A program made the position numbers and the translations under genes. A DNA stretch of 39,938 nucleotides from Chloroflexota bacterium (lineage in GTDB: Bacteria > Chloroflexota > Dormibacteria > Dormibacterales > Dormibacteraceae): positions 1-39,938 of the forward strand of contig VBHA01000040.1 in assembly GCA_005889495.1 (NCBI GenBank). Reading direction: 5' to 3'. Below are positions 23,035 through 31,049 of this stretch, piece after piece (within the stretch, counting starts at the first letter, position 1; every line of letters starts with the position of its first letter). The notes beneath the pieces were generated by a model, which was given only the letters and a program-made list of their open reading frames with translations, did no database searches and was not told where the DNA came from.

Positions 23035-24299
23035 CGGTCCAGACCCTGGAGGAAACGGCTCCGTCCCCGGCCGCGGCGGCCGTGCGACTGCGTCCCTGGT
23101 CCGTCCTCGCGTCGGGACCGTTCCGCAAGCTGTGGGTGGCCACGACGCTGTCGCTGTTCGGCGACTTCTTCAGCTACATCGCCATGGCCTGGTTGGTCCT
23201 CCAGCTCACCGGCTCCAGCCTCGCGCTCGGCACCGTGCTTGTCGTGCAGGCCCTGCCCAGGGCCGTCCTGATGGTCGTCGGTGGTGCGCTTGCCGACCGG
23301 CTCTCGGCCCGGCTGACGATGCTCGGATCGATGGGGCTGCGCGCCGTCTTCGTGGCGCCCCTCGCGCTGCTGGTGCTCACCGGTCGTGTCCAGATGTGGG
23401 AGGTCTATGCGATCGCCGTGGTCTTCGGCATCGTCGACGCGTTCTTCATGCCCGCTCGCTCATCGATCCTCCCGCAGGTCGTCGGCGACCGAGAGCTCGA
23501 GCCCGGGAACGCGGTCCTCAACGTCACCGCGCAGGCGTCGGTCATCCTGGGGCCGATCCTGGGCGGCGTCATCGTGGCGGTGCTCGGCATCGGTTGGGCG
23601 TTCGGCGCCGACGCCTTGTGCTTCGTCACCGGATTCCTGTTCATCCTGTGGCTGCCTTCGGCGACGTCGACCGAGACCGCGAAGCGGCGTTCCAACGGCG
23701 GCTTTGGCGGGCAGATCGTCGCCGGGTTTCGGTACGCCTGGTCTGACGTCGGCATCCGGGCGCTGTTGATCGTGATCGCCGTCGTCGACTTCGCCGCCAA
23801 CGGCGCGCTCGGCGTCGGGATTCCGACCCTCGCCCACGGGCGCTTCGGCGCCGGGGCGGCGGGCCTGGGCGTCCTGTTCGGAGCGTGGGGCGTGGGAGCG
23901 ACCGCGGGCGCGCTCGGAGCGGGCCTCCTGCCGCCGCCCCGACGCATGGGCTGGCTGATCGTGTTCCTCTGTGCGTGGCTGGGAACGGGGATGTTCGCGG
24001 TCGGACTCCTACCTTCGCTGGCACCGGCCGCAGTGGTGATGGGACTGTCCGGCATCGGCACCGGCATCGTGAACACGTACGGTGTCAGCTGGCTTCAGCG
24101 CCGCACGGACCCGGCGATGCAGGGACGCGTCATGTCACTGGTCATGCTCGCGTCGATGGGCCTGACACCGATCGCGTACGCGGCATCCGGCGTCCTCGCC
24201 CAGCTCAACCCCACGCTGCTCTTCGCCATTGCCGGCGCGATGACGCTGGCATGCGCGGTCGGTGCGGCCGCCAACCGGCAGGTCAGACAGCTGACCTAG
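23031..24299 (+). CDS. MFS transporter (DHA3-type drug/siderophore exporter)
   Basis: 422 residues with about 10-12 transmembrane helices. The first half contains GPFRKLWVATTLSLFGDFFS and the loop ADRLSARLTM, the A-like motif between helices 2 and 3. FFMPARSSILPQVVG and AQASVILGPILGG are typical of the EntS/macrolide-efflux DHA3 group. A short basic loop (ETAKRRSNGG) separates the two halves. It exports an unknown small molecule. ATG 23031 overlaps the stop of the small protein. Last gene of the operon, 7 bp from the convergent Pro-rich gene. Confidence 0.87.
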   Translation: MTVQTLEETAPSPAAAAVRLRPWSVLASGPFRKLWVATTLSLFGDFFSYIAMAWLVLQLTGSSLALGTVLVVQALPRAVLMVVGGALADRLSARLTMLGSMGLRAVFVAPLALLVLTGRVQMWEVYAIAVVFGIVDAFFMPARSSILPQVVGDRELEPGNAVLNVTAQASVILGPILGGVIVAVLGIGWAFGADALCFVTGFLFILWLPSATSTETAKRRSNGGFGGQIVAGFRYAWSDVGIRALLIVIAVVDFAANGALGVGIPTLAHGRFGAGAAGLGVLFGAWGVGATAGALGAGLLPPPRRMGWLIVFLCAWLGTGMFAVGLLPSLAPAAVVMGLSGIGTGIVNTYGVSWLQRRTDPAMQGRVMSLVMLASMGLTPIAYAASGVLAQLNPTLLFAIAGAMTLACAVGAAANRQVRQLT

Positions 24300-24306
24300 T
24301 CGGTCC

Positions 24307-26028
24307 CTACCTGACGCCCGCGGCGGCCAGCCCGGCCGCGTGCGCGGCCGAGGCATCCATGCCCGCGTCCAGCGCCAGGACCGCCGCTCCGGCGAAGGCG
24401 TGCGAGCGGTGCTGGTCCATGTTGAGGTCGATGTTCGCCAGCGCAAACCAGGCGCAGTACGTCTGCCGGGCGTAGGCAACGTTCTCCGGAGGACGGCTCA
24501 TGGCCGCGGTGGCCCACTGCACGGCCGTGGTCACATCCTTGCCTGACGAAAGCGCCTTGAACGCGCCCTGGGCTGCGGCGTGGCAGGCGCTCGCCGGCGC
24601 GCCGCCCCTTTTCGCCCAGGCGAACCATTCCGCGTATGAGCGGTCCTCGGCGGTCGGACCAGAGGGACCTCTGGCGGCCCTCGCCTGCTCCACCACCTGC
24701 CAGGCCTGCTTGCCGGGTTGCGCCGGAGCGCCGGCCGGCGTCGCTGGAGCCGCCGGGACCGGGGCCACCGGCAGGTGGCCGCCCGAGACCGGAGCGGGAG
24801 GCACCGGCGGCGGTTCCGGCCTGGCCGTCTGCGCCGCCGGCTGCGCGGTCGCGTGCGGGATCTGCTCTTTCGGCGAGAACCAGGTGGGCGTGCCCGGCTC
24901 GGACGCCAGCGGCACACGAGGCGCCCACGCCGGGACCTGCAGCGAGGGCGCCTGCTCCTTGTGCGCGGTGGATGGACTCTCGGTGCCCACCGCGGCGGGA
25001 GCGCCCGGTGCCCACGCGGGACGGGACGGCGGTCCGGACTGGGCCGGGTTCACCGGCTGCGGAGGCTGCGGTTCCGGCTTGCTCGCGGCCGGGGCCGCGG
25101 GCGCTGGCGGCGGCGGTGGCGGGACGGGCTGGGTCACCCGCGCGGCGGGCATCGGCGGAGGAGGCTGCTCCTGCCTCGGCTCGGGCGCGGGCGTGATGGT
25201 CGGGGGGATTGGCGGCTGGGACGGGGTCGACGGCGTTGACGGTGTCGAGGCCGCAGGCGCCGGCTCCGCGGAAGCGGCCGCCGCGACGTCGAACGAATCG
25301 GGCCAGCTCGGGATCGCCTGCGCGGGCGTCGCCGGCTCCTCCTCCGGAGATGGACCCTGCCCGCGCCCGGCGAGCTGCGAGGACGGCGGCCATGCCGGCA
25401 TTGCGTGCTCGGTCGGCGGCTCGGGCGGCCAGATGTCGGTCTCCTGGGGTGGCGCTGGGGCGCTTTCAGACCGCGGCGGCCAGGTCGATTTCAGCGCGTC
25501 GGCGGCGACCGCCCTGGGCGGGGCGGTCAGCGGGGCCTCGGTCACCTCGCTCGCGGGAATCGGCTGAGCCGGCTCGGCCGGCTCGGCGGGCTCGGCCGGC
25601 TCAACAGGCTCGGCGGGCTCGGCACGCTCGGCGGCCTCTACCGGCTCGGCGGGCTGGGGCGGCGCCGAAGCGACCGCTTCCGACCACCTTGCTCCCTTCG
25701 CCTCAGGCTCGGCCACCTCTCCCTCGAGCGCCCCGCCCGGCGAGGTCGGCACTGTCTGCGCCCATTCCGGGGTCTTCTTCGCGTTTCCGTTGGTCGAGCC
25801 CTCGGAAGCCGTCCAGTCGGGGTCGCCTTTCTCCATTGAGATCGGCGGCGGCATGGCCTCGTCCGCCGTGTCGTGAGCCTCCGAGTCCACGGCGTCATCG
25901 GCCGGGGCGACAGGCTTCGTGTGTGCCCAGACGGGCGTCGTCTCCCCCGTCGGGACGGCGTCCACCGGCTCTTCGGGCGCGACCGGAGGCGGCGTCGAAT
26001 CGTGTGGAGTGGAGGGCTCGGTCTCCAA
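24307..26028 (-). CDS. Pro/Ala-rich protein with an unrecognised, internally duplicated C-terminal domain
   Basis: 573 residues from TTG 26028; a stop lies just upstream, so TTG is the only early start. About 460 residues are disordered linker: Glu-Pro-Ala repeats (EPAEPAEPAEP), Pro runs, and Trp motifs spaced through it (TPVWAHTKP, TPEWAQTVP, PAWAPGAP, PAWAPRVP). The C-terminal ~115 residues are ordered and helical and look like two copies of one unit. SYAEWFAWAKRGG leads to HAAAQGAFKALSSGKDV, and TYCAWFALANIDLN leads to HAFAGAAVLALDAGMD. I recognise no family. No signal peptide or membrane helix is seen. The Trp-Pro linker resembles that of the FHA protein at 9468-11117. Confidence 0.75.
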   Translation of the reverse strand: METEPSTPHDSTPPPVAPEEPVDAVPTGETTPVWAHTKPVAPADDAVDSEAHDTADEAMPPPISMEKGDPDWTASEGSTNGNAKKTPEWAQTVPTSPGGALEGEVAEPEAKGARWSEAVASAPPQPAEPVEAAERAEPAEPVEPAEPAEPAEPAQPIPASEVTEAPLTAPPRAVAADALKSTWPPRSESAPAPPQETDIWPPEPPTEHAMPAWPPSSQLAGRGQGPSPEEEPATPAQAIPSWPDSFDVAAAASAEPAPAASTPSTPSTPSQPPIPPTITPAPEPRQEQPPPPMPAARVTQPVPPPPPPAPAAPAASKPEPQPPQPVNPAQSGPPSRPAWAPGAPAAVGTESPSTAHKEQAPSLQVPAWAPRVPLASEPGTPTWFSPKEQIPHATAQPAAQTARPEPPPVPPAPVSGGHLPVAPVPAAPATPAGAPAQPGKQAWQVVEQARAARGPSGPTAEDRSYAEWFAWAKRGGAPASACHAAAQGAFKALSSGKDVTTAVQWATAAMSRPPENVAYARQTYCAWFALANIDLNMDQHRSHAFAGAAVLALDAGMDASAAHAAGLAAAGVR

Positions 26029-26072
26029 ATCGCCGTCAGTCTAGCGATGAGTTGTTGATCTTGTTACCAAGT

Positions 26073-27059
26073 TCAGGCGAAGAGGTTTTTCAGGGCGTCC
26101 TCCGGCACCGGGTCGGGTTGCTGCTCGGCCCAGTCCGCGGCCTCCGAGGCTTCCTTGTCGCAGGCCGCCTGGACCTCCGCGGCGCCCTCGGCCGTGATCC
26201 ACCGCCGCTGGAGGAGCCAGCTCACGAAACTGGCGATCGGATCGTGCCGCGCGGCCTCCTCCATCTCCTCCTGGGTTCGGTACTTGAGCTGGTTGTCCTC
26301 CGAGGTATGAGAGTTGATGCGCCAGATCTTGGCGTCGATCAGCGTAGGTCCCTCGCCTCGCCGTGCCCGAGCCACCGCCTCCCGGCAGACGTCGTAGCAG
26401 GCGGGCACGTCCGTCCCGTCCACGGTCACGCCGGCGATGCCGTACCCCGCCGCGCGGTCGGCGACGTCCGGGTTGGCCATCTGCAGACGGATGGGCACTG
26501 AGATCGCGTAGCTGTTGTTCTCACACACGAAAACCACGGGCAAGCGGTGCACGGCCGCGAAGTTGACGCCTTCGTGGAACTCGCCCTGGCTCGTCGCGCC
26601 ATCGCCGAAAGTGCAGAGCGTGACGGTGCCCTCTCCCCTCAGCTTCGCCGCATAGGCGATGCCGGCCGCCTTCGGGATCCAGCTGGCGACCACCTGCGAG
26701 ACAGGCGCGATTTTCAGCTTGCGGTAGCTGTAGCAGCCGCCCGGGATGTTCCGTCCGGCGGACAGGGGATCGCCAGCCTTGGCGAAGACCGCCAGCATCC
26801 ATTCCTTCATCGTCAGGCCGCGCACGATCGCATTCGCGAGCCCGCGGTAGTGCGGCACAAGCCAGTCGTCCTTGGTCAGCGCCGCGGTCGAGGCGACCTG
26901 GATCCCCTCATGGCCACGGCTCGAGCCGACGAAGGGCGCGCGCCCCTGCTTGACCAGGATGTGCATTCGGTCGTCCAGCGCCTTGGCCATGCACATCCAT
27001 CTGTGTAGGTCCAGGTACTCCTCGCGCGTGGCGCTGCGCGCCTTGGTCGTGGTCGCCAT
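26073..27059 (-). CDS. 2-oxoacid dehydrogenase E1 component, alpha subunit (orphan)
   Basis: 328-residue thiamine-diphosphate enzyme subunit of the pyruvate or branched-chain 2-oxoacid dehydrogenase complex. The TPP motif is clear: LCTFGDGATSQGEFHEG to VFVCENNSYAIS (GDG...NN). The phosphorylation-loop region (INSHTSEDNQLKYRTQEEM) and GSSRGHEGIQVAS are also seen. The N-terminus is normal from ATG 27059. No beta subunit or E2 is adjacent, although alpha and beta usually sit together. It is the last gene of the leu-like operon, its start overlapping the synthase stop (ATGA). It would decarboxylate a 2-oxoacid to acyl-dihydrolipoamide if a beta subunit is supplied from elsewhere. Confidence 0.88.
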   Translation of the reverse strand: MATTTKARSATREEYLDLHRWMCMAKALDDRMHILVKQGRAPFVGSSRGHEGIQVASTAALTKDDWLVPHYRGLANAIVRGLTMKEWMLAVFAKAGDPLSAGRNIPGGCYSYRKLKIAPVSQVVASWIPKAAGIAYAAKLRGEGTVTLCTFGDGATSQGEFHEGVNFAAVHRLPVVFVCENNSYAISVPIRLQMANPDVADRAAGYGIAGVTVDGTDVPACYDVCREAVARARRGEGPTLIDAKIWRINSHTSEDNQLKYRTQEEMEEAARHDPIASFVSWLLQRRWITAEGAAEVQAACDKEASEAADWAEQQPDPVPEDALKNLFA

Positions 27060-28447
27060 CACGCGCTCGCTTTGGGAAGAAACGCGGTTGCGATGTCCAC
27101 GACTTCTTCGGCGGTCAGTCCCATGCGGTTCAGGTGATCGTAGTACCGGCGGTGGAAGTCCGAGAAATCGTTGCGCTCGGCGCGCTCCTCGCGGATGCGC
27201 TTGACCTCGGTCAGGACTCTGGCCACCAGCTCCGGCTCGGGCTTGATCCCCGCGTGGCGCAGCGCGTGCTCGATCACGAGCGTGCCCGAATGCTTGCCGT
27301 ACACGTAGGAGATCTCGGCGCCGAGGTCGGCCGGCGGGATGAACTGATAGATCGCCGGATGGATGAGCATGCCCGCGGTGTGGATGCCGGATTCGTGGCT
27401 GAACACGTTGAGGCCGATGCCGGGCTCGGTCGGCTGCACGGGCACGCCGCTCATCTTCTCGAGGCTGCGCGCCAGGTTTCTCAGCCGGTCGTACTTGAAG
27501 TTCGGGATTTCGATGCCAAACAGGTAGCGCAGCTGCAGCAGCACCTGGTGCATCGGCGCGTTGCCGGTCCGCTCGCCGATCCCGTTGACGCTGGTCGTGA
27601 AAACCTCGGCGCCTGAGCCGAGGGCCATCACGGTGTTCCACGCGCCGAGGCCGAGGTCGTTGTGGAAATGCACGACAAGTGGTGCGTCGGGAGCGGCCGC
27701 TTTGATCGCCGGGATGTACTCGCGCACCGCGAACGGCGAGTAGCAGCCGACGGTGTCAGGGGTCGAGGGACGCGTGCCGCCCGCCTTCAGCCCTTCCCGG
27801 TGGATCTGGGCGATGTAGTCGACGTCCGCGCGGCTTCCGTCCTCGCCGCCGAACTCGATCGAGGTCGCTCCTTGAGCGCGCGCGTAGGCGATCGCCTCGC
27901 ACATCATCCGCAGGTTGGCCTCGCGGTAGTACGACACCGGGAGCTCGAGCCACTCCGACTCGGGAATGCCGTCGCGGTGGAGGAGCGTCTTGCCGAGCTT
28001 GTACTTCACGTGCAGGTCGGAGGCCGACGTGAAGATGAAGTAGGTCACGTCGTCGCGCTTGTGGCCGAGCTTGTCGATCACCTGCATGGTGGCGTCGATG
28101 TCGCCCTTCGTCGACCGCATCATGCACACGACCTCGAGGTCTTGCTTCAGCTCGCCGCGCTTGCGGCCTTCGAGTACCAGGCGAAGCGTCTCCCGCTCGC
28201 CTTCGCTTACATATGGAAAGCCGACGTCCATCACGTGGACGCCGATGTCGGACAGCATGCGCGCGAGCTCGTACTTGTTCTGTGGGGTGATGGCGACGCC
28301 CGGCATCTGCTCCCCGTCGCGCAGGGTGTCGTCGTAGATGCGGATCTTGTCGGGTGGAGGGAACTTGAGGTCGTGGGCGAATCGAGTCGGGTCGCGGGCG
28401 AGCTCTTCGAGCGGCTCCTGAAGCTCTACCGGCTCGATGTCATCCAC
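27059..28447 (-). CDS. Isopropylmalate/homocitrate synthase-like enzyme (DRE-TIM metallolyase)
   Basis: 462 residues that condense acetyl-CoA with a 2-oxoacid. The DRE-TIM signature DDTLRDGEQMPGVAITP is near residue 40, followed by EFGGEDGSRAD, VVHFHNDLGLGAWN (metal HxH), VNGIGERTGNAP and HESGIHTAGML. The usual LeuA C-terminal allosteric domain is absent: after KHSGTLVIEHAL only about 60 helical residues remain, as in homocitrate synthases or NifV. Leucine feedback of the normal kind is therefore not expected. The 2-oxoacid used (2-oxoisovalerate, 2-oxoglutarate or another) cannot be read from the sequence. It overlaps leuD by 8 bp and the E1 alpha gene by 3 bp. Confidence 0.85.
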   Translation of the reverse strand: MDDIEPVELQEPLEELARDPTRFAHDLKFPPPDKIRIYDDTLRDGEQMPGVAITPQNKYELARMLSDIGVHVMDVGFPYVSEGERETLRLVLEGRKRGELKQDLEVVCMMRSTKGDIDATMQVIDKLGHKRDDVTYFIFTSASDLHVKYKLGKTLLHRDGIPESEWLELPVSYYREANLRMMCEAIAYARAQGATSIEFGGEDGSRADVDYIAQIHREGLKAGGTRPSTPDTVGCYSPFAVREYIPAIKAAAPDAPLVVHFHNDLGLGAWNTVMALGSGAEVFTTSVNGIGERTGNAPMHQVLLQLRYLFGIEIPNFKYDRLRNLARSLEKMSGVPVQPTEPGIGLNVFSHESGIHTAGMLIHPAIYQFIPPADLGAEISYVYGKHSGTLVIEHALRHAGIKPEPELVARVLTEVKRIREERAERNDFSDFHRRYYDHLNRMGLTAEEVVDIATAFLPKASA

Positions 28448-28985
28448 TGGTCGCCGACGACTTGCGGCGTCGCTCTTCGAGTCGTTTGCGGACCCAGGGC
28501 ACGAGCCCGCCCATCTTCAGCAGGTCGGTCATGAACTGTGGAAAGGCTTCCGCCCTGTATTCGTCACCCTTCGTGAAATTGCGGATGATTCCCTGCTCGA
28601 GATCGATTTCGAGCTCGTCGCCCTCCTCCACGGCCTCCGCGGCCTGCGGCGACTGCATGATCGGGTAGCCCATGTTGATCGCGTTGCGGAAGAAGATCCT
28701 CGCAAACGAGTCCGCGATCACAAGCGAGATGCCCGCTCCCCGGATGGCGACCGGCGCGATCTCGCGCGACGAGCCGCATCCGAAGTTGGAGCCACCTACC
28801 AGGATGTCGCCCTCCGTGACCCCCTGCGCCCACGTGTCGCGGCCGGGCACCCCTTCCATCGCGTGCTTGCCAAGCTCCTTCTCGTCGAGGGAGTAGATCG
28901 CGTACTTGGCCGGGATGATCTGGTCGGTGTCGATGTTGTCGGCGAACTTCCAGGCTCTGCCGCGCACGACCTTCGGAAGAGTCAT
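28440..28985 (-). CDS. leuD: 3-isopropylmalate/homoaconitate dehydratase small subunit
   Basis: 181-residue swivel-domain subunit that completes the active site of the LeuC-type large subunit. Diagnostic features are GRAWKFADNIDTDQIIPAKY at the N-terminus, NFGCGSSREIAPVAIR, and SFARIFFRNAINMGYPI. The C-terminal 15 residues are Arg-rich (RKRLEERRRKSS), longer than many homologues. Its ATG 28985 overlaps the stop of the exported protein gene, which separates it from leuC. Substrate (isopropylmalate or a homologue) depends on the synthase. Confidence 0.9.
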   Translation of the reverse strand: MTLPKVVRGRAWKFADNIDTDQIIPAKYAIYSLDEKELGKHAMEGVPGRDTWAQGVTEGDILVGGSNFGCGSSREIAPVAIRGAGISLVIADSFARIFFRNAINMGYPIMQSPQAAEAVEEGDELEIDLEQGIIRNFTKGDEYRAEAFPQFMTDLLKMGGLVPWVRKRLEERRRKSSATSG

Positions 28986-29752
28986 GGCCTGGCCGGAAAG
29001 TCCGCCGCGGCGGCCTGGGGCCGCGGGCGAACGAGCGTCACGATCACCGCGATGACCAGCGCCGCTGCGATGAGGAGCGCCCCCACGGCAAAGGTGATCA
29101 TCACCGGGACCATGTACCTCGAAAGCATCGACTGCTGCGCGGCCTGAGGCCCCAGCGCGGTGCCGTTCGGCGCGATGGTGTACATCTCGCGCGCCTGGGC
29201 CAGGGCGGCTGTCGTCCGGTAATCCACGTCCGACCCCCTGTAAAGAGTGAAGGCGTCGTTGGCCTTGGTGAAGCCGGCGGCCGTCCAGTGGAAACCATTC
29301 ACGATCTCCTCCCCGGCCCAGGACGTGTCGTCCAGATTGATAGGCACGGGGCCTTTGTAGCTGTCGGCGGCGATGAATCCACTCTTGACCGAGCTCAGCA
29401 TCGACTCGGCGTCACCTGGGGCACGGAAGACGAAGACGGTCTCGAAAAGCACCTCCCGGTTGCTGGACCAGATGCGCTGGTACCCGGTCACGAAGCCGCG
29501 AGAGGTCAGCATGTCCCGAAACGCCTGCCGGGAGCGGGCGTCCGTTCCTGCCCACTGGGCAAAGGCACCCGCGTCGAAGTAGCCGACGAGGTCACCCGAC
29601 CGGTTCGAGGTGGTCTCGACGAAGTCAGGCTCGACCGGGTTGGCGAGAGCCTGGGGCAGGTCGGTCGTCCCGGGCGACGCCGCCATGGCCCCGGACATGG
29701 GAAAGATGGCCAGGCCGGCGATGGCGGCCAGGGCGAGCCGCCGCAGCCTCAT
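28982..29752 (-). CDS. Exported, membrane-anchored protein of unknown function between leuC and leuD
   Basis: 256 residues. The N-terminal signal peptide (MRLRRLALAAIAGLAIFP, with cleavage likely after GAMA) leads into an extracytoplasmic domain of about 180 residues (SNRSGDLVGYFDAGAFAQWA, DMLTSRGFVTGYQRIWSS, FETVFVFRAPGDAESM). One C-terminal membrane helix (MITFAVGALLIAAALVIAV) is followed by a short basic tail. I recognise no domain; the middle recalls lipoprotein-like substrate-binding folds, but this is a guess. Both ends are ATGA overlaps, with leuC upstream and leuD downstream, so it is locked into the operon. Its presence between the two subunits of one cytoplasmic enzyme is odd. Confidence 0.8.
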   Translation of the reverse strand: MRLRRLALAAIAGLAIFPMSGAMAASPGTTDLPQALANPVEPDFVETTSNRSGDLVGYFDAGAFAQWAGTDARSRQAFRDMLTSRGFVTGYQRIWSSNREVLFETVFVFRAPGDAESMLSSVKSGFIAADSYKGPVPINLDDTSWAGEEIVNGFHWTAAGFTKANDAFTLYRGSDVDYRTTAALAQAREMYTIAPNGTALGPQAAQQSMLSRYMVPVMITFAVGALLIAAALVIAVIVTLVRPRPQAAAADFPARP

Positions 29753-31038
29753 GCCAGACCCGCGGGCATCCTGGCGAGGACCTCGCTCGGGTGCGTGATC
29801 ACACCCGCGACCGCGCTGGCGGCGGCGACGGCGGGGTTCGACAGGTAAACCAGCGCCTTCGGGTGCCCCATGCGCCCGGGGAAGTTGCGGTTCGTGGTGC
29901 TCAGGCACACCTCGCCCTCGCCGAGCACACCCATGTGGCCGCCGAGGCAGGCGCCGCACGTCGCCGTCGTCCACGCCGCCCCGGCGGCGAGAAAGGTGCG
30001 GATCAGGCCTTCCCTCTCCGCCTGGATCGCGACCTGGTGCGAGGACGGGGTGATGATCAGCCGCACACCAGGCGCCACCTTGTGGTTCTCCAGCACCGCG
30101 GCCGCACGTCGCAGGTCGGTGATGCGCGAGTTGGTGCACGAGCCGATGAAGACCTGGTCGAGCTTCGTCCCCGCCACCTCCGACAGCGGCGCGTAGTTGT
30201 CGGGCGACATGGGCTTGGCGACGCCGAGCTCGACCTTCTCCGCGTCGAACTCGAAAACCTTCTCGTACTCCGCGTCGGCGTCCGAAGAGACCGGCGTGTA
30301 GGGGCGCTTCGCGCGACCGTCGAGGTACTCCCGGGTGATGTCGTCGAACTCCATGATTCCGTTCTTGGCGCCGGCCTCGATCGCCATGTTGGTCATGGTC
30401 AGGCGCGCCTCCATGTCGATGTGGCGCAGCGCCTCGCCGGTGTGCTCCATCGCCTTGGACCGGGCGCCGTCGACTCCGATCTGGCCGATGACGTAGAGGA
30501 TCAAATCCTTCGCCTCGACCCATTCCTTGAGCCTGTTGCGGTAGACGAACTTCAAGGTCTCGGGGACGCGAAACCAGAGCTCGCCCAGGGCGAGCACGCA
30601 CGCCAGGTCGGTCGAGCCGATGCCGGTGGCGAAGTTGTTGAGCGCCCCGTAGGTGCAGGAGTGCGAGTCGGCGCCGACGACGAGCTCGCCCGGGAGCACG
30701 AGCCCGTGCTCGGGCAGCACCGTGTGGCAGATGCCGCCCTGCCCCACCTCGAAGTACCACTTGATGCCCATGTCGTGCGAGAACTCGCGCGTGAGCCGGC
30801 CGAGGGTTGCGCTCGCGGCGTCCTTGGCCGGCTGGAAGTGGTCCTGCGTCACCGCCACCCGGTCGGGATCCCAGATCTTCTCCGCGCCCATCTGCTCGCG
30901 CATGATCTTTCCGGCCGGCGGGATGGTCAGGTCGTGGCCCATGGCAAAGTCGACCTTCGCCAGCACCAGGTCGCCGGGCCGCACGCTCTCGCGGCCGGCG
31001 CCCCGCGCCAGGATCTTCTCGGTCATCGTCATGCCCAT
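29749..31038 (-). CDS. leuC: 3-isopropylmalate/homoaconitate dehydratase large subunit
   Basis: 429-residue aconitase-family [4Fe-4S] enzyme of the archaeal/short LeuC type. The start ATG 31038 gives MGMTMTEKILARGAGRESV. Motifs: VTQDHFQPAKDAAS, VVGADSHSCTYGALNNFATG, FIGSCTNSRITDLRRAA (first cluster Cys), and TCGACLGGHMGVLGEGEVCL with the Cys-x-x-Cys cluster pair. Ends with VYLSNPAVAAASAVAGVITHP. It isomerises isopropylmalate or, with a homocitrate-like synthase, homocitrate/homoisocitrate. It lies 11 bp after the broken dehydrogenase gene, and its stop overlaps the exported-protein gene. No internal gap is seen. Confidence 0.92.
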   Translation of the reverse strand: MGMTMTEKILARGAGRESVRPGDLVLAKVDFAMGHDLTIPPAGKIMREQMGAEKIWDPDRVAVTQDHFQPAKDAASATLGRLTREFSHDMGIKWYFEVGQGGICHTVLPEHGLVLPGELVVGADSHSCTYGALNNFATGIGSTDLACVLALGELWFRVPETLKFVYRNRLKEWVEAKDLILYVIGQIGVDGARSKAMEHTGEALRHIDMEARLTMTNMAIEAGAKNGIMEFDDITREYLDGRAKRPYTPVSSDADAEYEKVFEFDAEKVELGVAKPMSPDNYAPLSEVAGTKLDQVFIGSCTNSRITDLRRAAAVLENHKVAPGVRLIITPSSHQVAIQAEREGLIRTFLAAGAAWTTATCGACLGGHMGVLGEGEVCLSTTNRNFPGRMGHPKALVYLSNPAVAAASAVAGVITHPSEVLARMPAGLA

Positions 31039-31049
31039 CGCGGTCTTCT

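Noticed and set aside
27059-28447. Naming the synthase nifV or leuA
   Set aside because: The sequence alone does not decide between isopropylmalate, homocitrate and citramalate synthase, and no nitrogenase genes are nearby.
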